DNA of 13,822 nucleotides from NCBI GenBank assembly GCA_028875955.1, contig JAGWTX010000010.1, forward strand, positions 1 to 13,822, in the 5' to 3' direction. This DNA is from Bacteroidota bacterium (GTDB taxonomy: Bacteria; Bacteroidota; Bacteroidia; Chitinophagales; Chitinophagaceae). Positions 4,885 through 12,106 of the stretch are shown in pieces; the first letter of the stretch is position 1; the number at the start of each line of letters is the position of its first letter. A program made the position numbers and the translations under genes. The notes below the pieces were generated by a model that was not told the origin of the DNA, did not search any database, and saw only the letters and a program-made list of their open reading frames with translations.

Positions 4885-6695
4885 CCTACCGCTTCGCTTT
4901 GCATGCTCTTGGAGCTTTTCTTTCTTTCATCTTCATTCAAGACCACTTTACGCATACGGATGTTCTTTGGCGTTACTTCAATACACTCATCCTGCTGAAT
5001 ATATTCCATACACTCTTCCAGCGTAAACTGCAGTTTGGGGGTGATGCGAACCGCATCATCGCTTCCACTGGCACGGTGATTGGTCAGTTTTTTCATCTCC
5101 ACCGCATTCACATTCAGGTCTCCCGGTTTGATATGCTCAGCGATCACCTGTCCTACATAAACTTCATCTCCCGGATCCACAAAGAAACTGCCCCTGTCCT
5201 GTAATTTGTCAATCGAATAAGCAGTGGTAACACCACCGAATTTTGCAATCAACACACCATTGTTCCGGCCGGGTATCGGGCCTTTCCAGGGTTTATAGTC
5301 AATAAAATTATGTGCCATTACCGCTTCACCGGCCGTATTGGTCAGCATTTGTGAACGAAGACCAATCAATCCCCTGGATGGTATCTCAAATTCCAGGTGC
5401 TGCATTTCGCCCTTGCTTTCCATTACCTGCATTTCACCTTTCCGCTGGGTTACCAGGTCGATCACTTTTCCGCTGTATTCCGCCGGCACATCCACCACCA
5501 GGTTTTCATATGGTTCATGTTTCTTACCATCAATGGTCTTTACCAATACCTGGGGATTACCAACCGTCAGTTCGTAACCCTCCCTGCGCATGGTTTCAAC
5601 CAGGATACCCAGGTGAAGGATCCCCCTTCCGAATACCAGGAAGCTATCTGCACTATCCGTATCTTCCACACGCAGCGCCAGGTTCTTTTCGGTTTCCTTC
5701 ATCAAACGGTCACGCAGGTGACGTGAAGTGACAAATTTCCCGTCTTTTCCGAAGAAAGGCGAGTTATTGATACTGAAGGTCATGCTCATGGTAGGCTCAT
5801 CCACACTGATAATGGGTAAGGCTTCCGGGTTCTCCGCATCGGCAATCGTATCACCGATATTGAAATCTTCCAGACCTACCACTGCACAAAGATCACCGGC
5901 AATGACTTCCGTAACCTTACGTTTGCCCATGCCTTCAAACACATACAATTCCTTCACGCGGCTTTTTTTGATAGTACCATCAGCCTGCATCAGAGCAATC
6001 TGCTGGTTCTCCTTGATAAAACCACGGGTTACCTTACCTACGGCAATACGTCCCAGGAAGGATGAATAATCCAGTGAAGTGATCTGCATCTGCAGGTATC
6101 CTTCGTTCACTTTGGGAGCCGGAACATATTTTATAATGCCATCCATCAAGGGAAGAATGTCTTCCGTTTGTGTCAGGCTATCGTTGAACCAGCCATTTTT
6201 CCCGCTACCATAAAAAGTAGGGAAGTTCAGCTGTTCTTCTGTTGCATCGAGATTAAAGAATAATTCAAATACCGCATCATGCACTTCATCCGGACGGCAA
6301 TTCGGCTTATCCACCTTATTGATTACCACAATCGGATGCAGATTCAGCTGTAAGGCTTTCTGCAATACAAAACGAGTTTGTGGCATGGGGCCTTCAAATG
6401 CATCCACCAGCAAAATAACGCCATCGGCCATTTTTAGAACACGCTCCACTTCACCTCCAAAGTCACTGTGACCGGGTGTGTCAATTACATTGATCTTTAT
6501 GTCTTTATAAATGACTGCCGCATTCTTGCTAAAGATGGTGATGCCCCGCTCTCTTTCGAGATCGTTACTGTCCATGATCAGTTCACCGGTATCCTGGTTG
6601 TCTCTGAATACTTTGGTAGTTTGTAAGATCCTGTCTACCAGTGTTGTTTTGCCATGGTCTACGTGTGCGATAATGGCAATATTTCTTATTTCCAT
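4881..6695 (-). CDS. typA: TypA/BipA, ribosome-binding translational GTPase
   Basis: At 604 residues this is full length for TypA/BipA. The G domain carries G1 AHVDHGKT (10-17), the G2 region RERGITI (48-54), G3 DTPGH (72-76) and G4 NKVDK (126-130). An EF-Tu-like domain 2 follows (about 200-290), then two EF-G-like domains and the BipA-specific C-terminal region with the motifs LTNHRASGSDDAV and LEECMEYIQQDECIEVTP. BipA is an EF-G/LepA relative that binds the 70S ribosome and supports 50S assembly and growth under stress or cold. The ATG at 6693-6695 places the G1 motif at the normal distance and follows a strong promoter. It is monocistronic by layout: it has its own promoter and terminator, and its stop overlaps the mini-protein stop by 4 bp. 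Confidence 0.97.
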   Translation of the reverse strand: MEIRNIAIIAHVDHGKTTLVDRILQTTKVFRDNQDTGELIMDSNDLERERGITIFSKNAAVIYKDIKINVIDTPGHSDFGGEVERVLKMADGVILLVDAFEGPMPQTRFVLQKALQLNLHPIVVINKVDKPNCRPDEVHDAVFELFFNLDATEEQLNFPTFYGSGKNGWFNDSLTQTEDILPLMDGIIKYVPAPKVNEGYLQMQITSLDYSSFLGRIAVGKVTRGFIKENQQIALMQADGTIKKSRVKELYVFEGMGKRKVTEVIAGDLCAVVGLEDFNIGDTIADAENPEALPIISVDEPTMSMTFSINNSPFFGKDGKFVTSRHLRDRLMKETEKNLALRVEDTDSADSFLVFGRGILHLGILVETMRREGYELTVGNPQVLVKTIDGKKHEPYENLVVDVPAEYSGKVIDLVTQRKGEMQVMESKGEMQHLEFEIPSRGLIGLRSQMLTNTAGEAVMAHNFIDYKPWKGPIPGRNNGVLIAKFGGVTTAYSIDKLQDRGSFFVDPGDEVYVGQVIAEHIKPGDLNVNAVEMKKLTNHRASGSDDAVRITPKLQFTLEECMEYIQQDECIEVTPKNIRMRKVVLNEDERKKSSKSMQSEAVG

Positions 6696-6712
6696 GTAAA
6701 TTTTTAAGGCTG

Positions 6713-6743
6713 CAAAGGTACGACTTTACAACCGGAGGGCAAA
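6713..6743 (-). promoter_or_regulatory. Bacteroidota sigma-A promoter of typA
   Basis: On the - strand TTTG (6743-6740) is followed after exactly 19 nt by TACCTTTG (6720-6713). This matches the Bacteroidota housekeeping promoter TTTG-N19-TAnnTTTG perfectly. Transcription should start about 5-7 nt after the -7 element, leaving a leader of roughly 10-15 nt before the typA ATG. This is the best promoter in the window and supports the phylum assignment. Confidence 0.85.
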
Positions 6744-6864
6744 GGGCTTAACGTAAATATGACATAAAGGGCTATCCTTCAACAAATTATCTGTCAGAAT
6801 CGGGATGCCGGAATTACTTTTTTTAAGATCCGGGGCTAAATTCCCGTATTTGGCTACCCAATGA

Positions 6865-7989
6865 TTATACCCGCAGGTAAACTTTTTTCTTATCCATCCA
6901 ATACCCCACCGACCAACAGAGAAGCATATATGCCACGGCAAAAAGCAGGGATCCCCAGTAATCACCAGCGAAACTGAAGAGATTCAGGTAGATCCAGCGA
7001 AAAAGGCTGGTATTGCCATCCACTTTCACCAGGTACAATACGGTAACCAGTAATTCTGAAATCAGGTAAACAACAAGCGGATTTTTACCGACTACTTCAA
7101 AGAACCAACCCCATCGGGTTCTTTTTTGCATATCCATGATATAGATGATAGCCGCCAGCAGCATACAATCAAGTCCTACCGTATGCAACACAAAGGAACT
7201 TGTCCATAGTTTTTTATTGATGGGAAAGATATAATTCCAGAAAAATGCAATGATCAGCAAGGCGAAACCGGCCAGGATTAACCGGGTCAGTCCTTCGTAG
7301 GTTTTGCCTGATTTCTGCACATGCAACCCTACAAAATAACCGGCCACCACGTTTACAATGGCAGGCAGGGTACTCAGCCAGCCTTCGGGATCAAAAGCCA
7401 CCCCTTCCCCATGGTACATATGGGCATCCCCCATTAACCAAAGATCCAGCCGGATACCGGCATTTCCCTGCAGACTAAGGGGGTCAGTGGGATCACCGAA
7501 CCAAAAACAAATTCCCCAGTACAAAAGAAGCAGACTGGCACTGATAATGAGCACCGTTCTTGCTTTCAGAAAATATACCATCAATGAGGCAAAACAATAA
7601 CAGAGTGCGATCCGTTGTAACACACCCAATATCCGGGTATGTGAAATGGGTGACAAGGCCCATACCCCATTTTCATGGGTATAGAAAGGGAACCAGTACA
7701 TCAGGTAACCCAGTAAAAAAATCAACAGGGTTCTTTTGAAGATTTTTGACAAAACGGCCGCTGTGGTTTTCTTTTCCCAACTTCGCATTACAAAACTCAT
7801 GGCATTACCTACGGCAAACAGAAAGGAAGGGAATACCAGATCAGTGGGGGTAAATCCATGCCATTTGGCATGATGAAGTGGTGCAAATGTCACCGAGGAA
7901 TCTCCGGGTGTGTTGACAATGATCATTAAACAGATCGTCATACCGCGGAATACATCCAGTGCTGTGAATCTTTGTTGTTGGGATACCAT
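6865..7989 (-). CDS. HGSNAT-like membrane acyltransferase (COG4299/DUF5009 type)
   Basis: The 374-residue protein is a polytopic membrane protein with about ten hydrophobic segments spread over its length. The N-terminus has LDVFRG (11-16) and the signature HHAKWHGFTPTDLVFPSFLF (39-58). This corresponds to the HHA.WNG.T..DLVFP segment of human heparan-alpha-glucosaminide N-acetyltransferase, and His39 or His40 is the likely acetyl-carrying residue. A second typical segment is WFFEVVGKNPLVVYLISELL near 310-320. Bacterial members (NagX-like, DUF5009/DUF1624) are thought to acetylate amino sugars or other envelope substrates across the inner membrane using cytoplasmic acetyl-CoA. The substrate cannot be told from the sequence. 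The gene is transcribed away from the doxX-like gene, with 133 bp between the two starts. No clear promoter was found there. Confidence 0.85.
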   Translation of the reverse strand: MVSQQQRFTALDVFRGMTICLMIIVNTPGDSSVTFAPLHHAKWHGFTPTDLVFPSFLFAVGNAMSFVMRSWEKKTTAAVLSKIFKRTLLIFLLGYLMYWFPFYTHENGVWALSPISHTRILGVLQRIALCYCFASLMVYFLKARTVLIISASLLLLYWGICFWFGDPTDPLSLQGNAGIRLDLWLMGDAHMYHGEGVAFDPEGWLSTLPAIVNVVAGYFVGLHVQKSGKTYEGLTRLILAGFALLIIAFFWNYIFPINKKLWTSSFVLHTVGLDCMLLAAIIYIMDMQKRTRWGWFFEVVGKNPLVVYLISELLVTVLYLVKVDGNTSLFRWIYLNLFSFAGDYWGSLLFAVAYMLLCWSVGYWMDKKKVYLRV

Positions 7990-8122
7990 AGCAATCGTTT
8001 TGGGGAATACAATATACTGAATATCGCGGATTACACCGGGTTGCCAAAAGCTGTCAAAATATTTTAATCTGATTTAAAGGAAGGACATATAATCATTCAT
8101 TCCACACTTACCAACCAAAACG

Positions 8123-8488
8123 ATGAAACAATTTTTACGATATACACAGGCCGTTTTTTATATACTGGCCGGACTCAATCATTTCCGCAGTCCCTCTTTT
8201 TATCTCGGTATGATCCCTCCCTATCTGCCCTGGCATGGCCTGATCAATCTACTCGCCGGAATAGCGGAAACTCTGTTGGGTATATCCCTCTTAATCCCTG
8301 CCACCCGCAAATGGGGTGCTTATGGGATCATCCTGCTTCTAATTTTATTCATCCCTGTACATATTTATTTTATACAGATCGGGAATTGTCTTCCCAACGG
8401 GTTCTGTGTTCCCGCTTGGGTAGGTTGGTTGCGACTCCTGGTCATTCATCCCCTATTAATCGCCTGGGCATACCAGTGCCGCAAATAA
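8123..8488 (+). CDS. DoxX-like small membrane protein
   Basis: This 121-residue protein has four hydrophobic segments (roughly 8-24, 40-58, 66-84 and 99-116), the usual layout of DoxX-type proteins. The pattern LAGLNHFRSPSFYLGMIPPY, then LPWH..IN.LAGIAE..LGISLLIPATRKWGA, is typical of the Bacteroidota DoxX-like family. The family name comes from a thiosulfate:quinone oxidoreductase subunit, but most members, including this branch, have no proven function; links to redox or oxidative stress are only suggestive. The ATG at 8123 gives a short hydrophilic N-terminus before the first helix. The alpha/beta hydrolase gene starts 29 bp after its stop, so the two may be co-transcribed. Confidence 0.8.
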   Translation: MKQFLRYTQAVFYILAGLNHFRSPSFYLGMIPPYLPWHGLINLLAGIAETLLGISLLIPATRKWGAYGIILLLILFIPVHIYFIQIGNCLPNGFCVPAWVGWLRLLVIHPLLIAWAYQCRK

Positions 8489-8517
8489 ATATGTAGATTT
8501 AAAATAAAATTCCTGCC

Positions 8518-9516
8518 ATGCGTTTGTTAAAAAGATTGCTGCTGGTGCTGATGGTTCTGGCTATCGTTTATCTTGTCGGACCGCACCCCTCCACTCCCGT
8601 GTATACCCTTTCACTTCCTGCCGTACCTGCAGACCCGGTTGCGCTCACCAATTATGTTCAACTGCAGGAGGCCCAACACAAACTCAAACCGAACAATGAA
8701 GCCAGGATTGTATGGGCCAACGATTCCACGCATGCAAAAACCGAATATGCGATCGTTTACCTGCATGGTTTCAGCGCATCTCAGGAAGAGGGGAATCCGG
8801 TACACCGGAATATTGCGAAGGAATTCGGATGCAACTTATATCTTTCCAGACTGGATCAGCATGGTATTGATACAACAGATGCCCTCTATCATATGACGGC
8901 GGAAAATCTCTGGGAAACAGCCAAACAGGCTTATGCGATCGGGAAACAATTGGGCCGTAAAGTCATTCTCATGGGCACTTCCACCGGGGGCACGCTGGCA
9001 TTGCAGTTGGCGGCCGCCTATCCTGAAATCGCCGCGCTGATTCTGTATTCCCCGAATATTGCCATCAATGACCCCAATGCCTGGTTACTGAATAATCCCT
9101 GGGGGTTACAGATCGCCAGATTGGTAAAGGGTTCCAACTATAATACGGCAGGAAATAATACGCCCATATACAGTCAATACTGGAACCACCAATACCGTCT
9201 GGAAGCAACCGTGCAACTGGAAGAATTGCTGGAAACCACCATGAACCGCTCCCATTTTGAACAAATCAAACAACCCACGCTCACCTTGTGCTACTACAAA
9301 GATGAGCAGCACCAGGACCCTGTTGTCAAAGTTTCCGCTATGCGTACGATGATGGATGAATTGGGCACGCCGGCCAACAAAAAAAGACTGGTACCCATCC
9401 CTGATGCAGGAACCCATGTACTGGCTTCCCCCATTCAATCAAAGGATATTGTAAGTGTTGAAAAACAAACTGCGGCATTCTTGACAGAAGTACTTGGCAT
9501 GAAAAAAGTTTTATAA
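8518..9516 (+). CDS. Membrane-anchored alpha/beta hydrolase (esterase/lipase-like)
   Basis: The 332-residue protein starts with an N-terminal hydrophobic anchor (LLKRLLLVLMVLAIVYLVG, 3-21), so the enzyme probably faces the periplasm. The alpha/beta-hydrolase core has the oxyanion-hole motif HGFSAS (83-88) and the nucleophile elbow GTSTG with Ser155. The likely acid is Asp267 in QDPVV (Asp262 is an alternative), and the catalytic His is His300 in GTHVLAS. It fits the monoacylglycerol-lipase/serine-aminopeptidase-like (Hydrolase_4) branch and probably cleaves carboxyl esters. The exact substrate is unknown. The sequence between the nucleophile and the acid (about 180-250) would form the lid. 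It may be co-transcribed with the doxX-like gene 29 bp upstream. A KASIII gene follows 81 bp later. Confidence 0.85.
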   Translation: MRLLKRLLLVLMVLAIVYLVGPHPSTPVYTLSLPAVPADPVALTNYVQLQEAQHKLKPNNEARIVWANDSTHAKTEYAIVYLHGFSASQEEGNPVHRNIAKEFGCNLYLSRLDQHGIDTTDALYHMTAENLWETAKQAYAIGKQLGRKVILMGTSTGGTLALQLAAAYPEIAALILYSPNIAINDPNAWLLNNPWGLQIARLVKGSNYNTAGNNTPIYSQYWNHQYRLEATVQLEELLETTMNRSHFEQIKQPTLTLCYYKDEQHQDPVVKVSAMRTMMDELGTPANKKRLVPIPDAGTHVLASPIQSKDIVSVEKQTAAFLTEVLGMKKVL

Positions 9517-9597
9517 CCCTAAGGTATCGCTACCACAAACCACAAACCAAGGACTGGAAAGTTCCCTATCTTCACCCCCCTAATTAAAACGATTGCC

Positions 9598-10647
9598 ATG
9601 CCACGAAGTAAAATTGCCGGTATCGGTAAGTATATACCTGAAAGAACCGTAACCAACCAGGATCTGACGCAGTACATGGAAACTTCAGACGAATGGATCC
9701 AGGAAAGAACCGGAATCAAAGAGCGGCATTATGCCCACAGAACGGATGAGACCACAACCACTATGGGAGTGGAAGCAGCCAAAATTGCCATAGAAAGAGC
9801 CGGAACAACAGCAGAAGAGATCGATTTTATTGTGTTCGCCACCCTTTCGCCCGATTATTATTTTCCCGGATGCGGGGTCATGTTGCAACGGGCCCTGAAA
9901 ATGAAAGAAATAGGCGCACTGGATGTTCGTAACCAATGCAGCGGGTTTCTGTATGCATTGAGTGTGGCGGATCAGTTTATCAAAACCGGTATGTATAAGA
10001 ACATATTGGTGGTGGGTAGTGAAAAACACTCATTTGGTCTGGATTTCTCCACGAGGGGAAGAAATATCTCGGTGATTTTTGGAGACGGCGCGGGTGCAGT
10101 TGTCCTGCAGCCCACCGATGAAAAGGACCAGGGAATATTGAGTACGCATTTACACAGCGATGGGGAATCGGCAGAAATCCTGGCCATGTATAACCCGGGT
10201 ACGCATGCGAATCATTGGGGTACGAAGGATTATGCTGATTTTGATGATGCGCCCATAGCACAGATGTTTATGAGTCATGCCATGATTGACAATGCGCAAA
10301 ATTTCCCTTACATGGATGGACAGGCCGTTTTCAAAAAGGCCGTTGTAAAATTTCCGGAAGTGATCATGGAAGCCCTTCAGGCAAATGGATACCAGGCTTC
10401 TGATATCCATATGCTGATCCCCCATCAGGCGAATCTTCGGATCAGCCAGTTTGTACAACACAAACTAAAACTAAGCGATGAACAGGTTTACAACAATATT
10501 CAACATTACGGTAACACTACAGCCGCTTCAGTTCCCATAGCTTTGTGTGAAGCCTGGGAAAAAGGTTTGATTAGCAGGGGCGACCTGGTTTGTCTGGCAG
10601 CTTTTGGCAGTGGCTTTACCTGGGCCAGTGCCCTGTTAAAATGGTAA
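9598..10647 (+). CDS. fabH: 3-oxoacyl-ACP synthase III family enzyme (FabH-type)
   Basis: The 349-residue protein has the complete KASIII triad: Cys114 in NQCSGF, His276 in IPHQANLRI and Asn306 in HYGNTTAASVP. It also has ETSDEWIQERTGI (28-40) and the late glycine motif FGSGFTW (336-342). KASIII condenses acetyl-CoA or another acyl-CoA primer with malonyl-ACP to start fatty-acid synthesis. This protein is about 30 residues longer than E. coli FabH. The extra length is mainly in the 185-240 region, which is rich in His, Asp and Met (for example THANHWGTKDYADFDD). Bacteroidota often carry several FabH paralogues, so this may be a second KASIII with another primer preference or a special lipid role. 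It does not sit beside plsX, fabD or acpP. The symbol is therefore a family-level name. Confidence 0.85.
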   Translation: MPRSKIAGIGKYIPERTVTNQDLTQYMETSDEWIQERTGIKERHYAHRTDETTTTMGVEAAKIAIERAGTTAEEIDFIVFATLSPDYYFPGCGVMLQRALKMKEIGALDVRNQCSGFLYALSVADQFIKTGMYKNILVVGSEKHSFGLDFSTRGRNISVIFGDGAGAVVLQPTDEKDQGILSTHLHSDGESAEILAMYNPGTHANHWGTKDYADFDDAPIAQMFMSHAMIDNAQNFPYMDGQAVFKKAVVKFPEVIMEALQANGYQASDIHMLIPHQANLRISQFVQHKLKLSDEQVYNNIQHYGNTTAASVPIALCEAWEKGLISRGDLVCLAAFGSGFTWASALLKW

Positions 10648-10736
10648 GGTTTCCCGGATAAGTATGATTTTTCAGTGTTCGATTTTCGATAACCTGAATG
10701 AGTATGTATTATTTTATTTGAAGAATTACGCGAGAG

Positions 10737-11642
10737 ATGAGTGATAGAAAAATTATTTACCTGATAAACCCGATATCCGGAACAGCAAAAAAAGATGGCA
10801 TCAGAAAATTGCTGGAAAGAGAAACCAAGGCACAGGGGATTCCCTATCTGATAGAATCAACCAACCCCGACGGAGATTACGATCTCCTGGCAGACAGGAT
10901 CCTGTTGGAAAAGTATACGGATGTGGTGATGATCGGCGGGGATGGGACCGTAAACCAGGTGACCAGTGCCCTGCGCAGGCTACCCGTTCGTTTTGGCATT
11001 ATCCCGCTGGGTTCGGGCAATGGTCTTGCCAGGGCTGCAGGAATCCCTTCCAAACCCCAGCAATCACTGGCCCTCATTTTTACCGGCACTTCGAAAAAAA
11101 TAGATGCCTTTTTGATCAACGAACAATATTCCTGCATGTTGAGCGGGATCGGATTCGACGCGCAGGTGGCTCATGATTTTGCGACCAAGGCCACCCGTGG
11201 CCTCATGATGTATACCCAACAGAGTATCCTCAATTATTTCAAGGCCCATCCTTACCAGTTTGAGATCATACTGGATAATTTTTCTTTTTTCTCAGATGCC
11301 TTCTTCATCAGTATCGCCAACAGCAACCAGTTTGGGAATAATTTCACCATCGCCCCGCAGGCCAGTCTGAACGATGGATTACTGGATATTGTTATTGTAC
11401 AAAAAATGCATAAGGCGAAACTGCCCTTTGCCATGCTGAAACATATCAGGGGAAACAACAAACTCCATCAACTGGTGGAAGATATGGCACACAAGAACAT
11501 ATTGTATTTCCAGACTTCCGCCCTAACCATCAAGAACCTGAAACATGCGCCCCTGCATATTGATGGGGAGCCCCGTGAAACGGCGGAATCATTCAAAATC
11601 GAAATCCTGAAAGATTGCTTTGAGCTTATCCAGCCGGTCTGA
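10737..11642 (+). CDS. Diacylglycerol/lipid kinase (YegS/BmrU/DgkB family)
   Basis: The 301-residue protein has the two-domain fold of soluble bacterial lipid kinases. The nucleotide-binding domain (about 1-130) shows INPISGTAKKDG (10-21), the GGDGTVNQV motif (67-75) and PLGSGNGLARAAGIP (90-104). The C-terminal beta-sandwich domain contains ANSNQFGNNFTIAPQA and DGLLDIVIV, and near the end a HIDGEPRE segment. The family phosphorylates diacylglycerol or related lipids with ATP; DgkB-type members recycle diacylglycerol into phosphatidic acid. The sequence alone cannot fix the substrate. The ATG at 10737 is preceded by GAGAG at about 10732-10736, too close to the ATG to be a good ribosome-binding site. 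It lies 89 bp after fabH, so read-through is possible but unproven. A weak hairpin overlaps its stop. Confidence 0.88.
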   Translation: MSDRKIIYLINPISGTAKKDGIRKLLERETKAQGIPYLIESTNPDGDYDLLADRILLEKYTDVVMIGGDGTVNQVTSALRRLPVRFGIIPLGSGNGLARAAGIPSKPQQSLALIFTGTSKKIDAFLINEQYSCMLSGIGFDAQVAHDFATKATRGLMMYTQQSILNYFKAHPYQFEIILDNFSFFSDAFFISIANSNQFGNNFTIAPQASLNDGLLDIVIVQKMHKAKLPFAMLKHIRGNNKLHQLVEDMAHKNILYFQTSALTIKNLKHAPLHIDGEPRETAESFKIEILKDCFELIQPV

Positions 11643-11676
11643 ATATGCGCTGTTCCCTTAGACCGAAATTTTATTT
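11635..11676 (+). terminator. Weak candidate terminator of the lipid kinase gene
   Basis: CGGTCT (11635-11640) and AGACCG (11660-11665) can pair around a 19-nt loop, and a T-rich stretch (AAATTTTATTTT) follows. The left arm overlaps the end of the coding sequence and the TGA at 11640-11642. The stem is short and the loop long, so this is a tentative call. Confidence 0.35.
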
Positions 11677-11699
11677 TACATAGCCGATCTTATCCCGTT

Positions 11700-11733
11700 T
11701 TTTCATGATATATTTAAGAAAAAATCATGAAAA
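11700..11733 (+). promoter_or_regulatory. Hairpin covering the start codon of the lipocalin-like gene
   Basis: TTTTCATGAT (11700-11709) and ATCATGAAAA (11724-11733) are perfect 10-bp inverted repeats separated by 14 nt. The right arm contains the ATG at 11727-11729 and the next codons. In an mRNA starting upstream of 11700 the start codon would be paired. As DNA it could equally be an operator dyad. The arms are AT-rich, so the pairing is only moderately stable. Confidence 0.45.
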
Positions 11734-12101
11734 GGATTACACTATTACTGGCACTATTGGTTTTTTCGGCTATCACCGTTTCTGCGCAAACCGACCTGAA
11801 GGCAACCAAATGGAAGGGCATTGCCTATATTCCGGATGCTGCCGAAGTGATCCTATCGTTTACAAAAGACAGTGTGGTCATGTTCCGAAATAACGATCCG
11901 CTGGAAACCATGCATTATACTCTTTCGGGAGACACGCTAAGCATTGCCAAACTATCCGGCATGAGCCCCTGTGGAACCAATGCGGGCTCTTATAAAATCA
12001 GCATCAAAAACAATACCCTTTTCCTGGAAGTGATCAATGACGACTGTAATGAAAGGACAAACGCTTTCTCCCCGGAGGGCTATTTCAAGCAAAATGATTG
12101 A
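11727..12101 (+). CDS. Small secreted lipocalin-like protein of unknown function
   Basis: This 124-residue protein begins with a clear Sec signal peptide (MKRITLLLALLVFSAITVSA, cleavage probably at A20 before QTDL). The mature part, about 104 residues, begins with the pattern TKWKGIAYIPDAAEVILSFTKDSVVMF and continues with YTLSGDTLSIAKL and ISIKNNTLFLEVINDDC. This is the strand-turn rhythm of the lipocalin-like/META-like small beta-barrels that Bacteroidota secrete in number. Cys82 and Cys107 could form a disulfide in the periplasm. No lipobox is present. I do not know its role. An inverted repeat covers its start codon. Its stop is only 5 bp from the stop of the converging patatin-like gene, with no room for a separate terminator between them. 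Confidence 0.75.
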   Translation: MKRITLLLALLVFSAITVSAQTDLKATKWKGIAYIPDAAEVILSFTKDSVVMFRNNDPLETMHYTLSGDTLSIAKLSGMSPCGTNAGSYKISIKNNTLFLEVINDDCNERTNAFSPEGYFKQND

Positions 12102-12106
12102 GGAGT

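Noticed and set aside
5312..5731. Long open frames on the + strand inside typA (139 and 109 codons)
   Set aside because: They lie antisense to a clear TypA coding sequence, show no protein-family pattern, and arise from codon bias of the real gene.
6790..6855. Possible terminator of the acyltransferase gene (CCGGA...TCCGG and CGGG...CCCG pairs)
   Set aside because: Arms are only 4-5 bp, loops are long or compete, and on the - strand the following bases are A-rich and not T-rich.
9530..9552. Short tandem CCACAAA CCACAAA before fabH
   Set aside because: Only two 7-bp units in an A/C-rich spacer; this is within chance expectation and no function is suggested.
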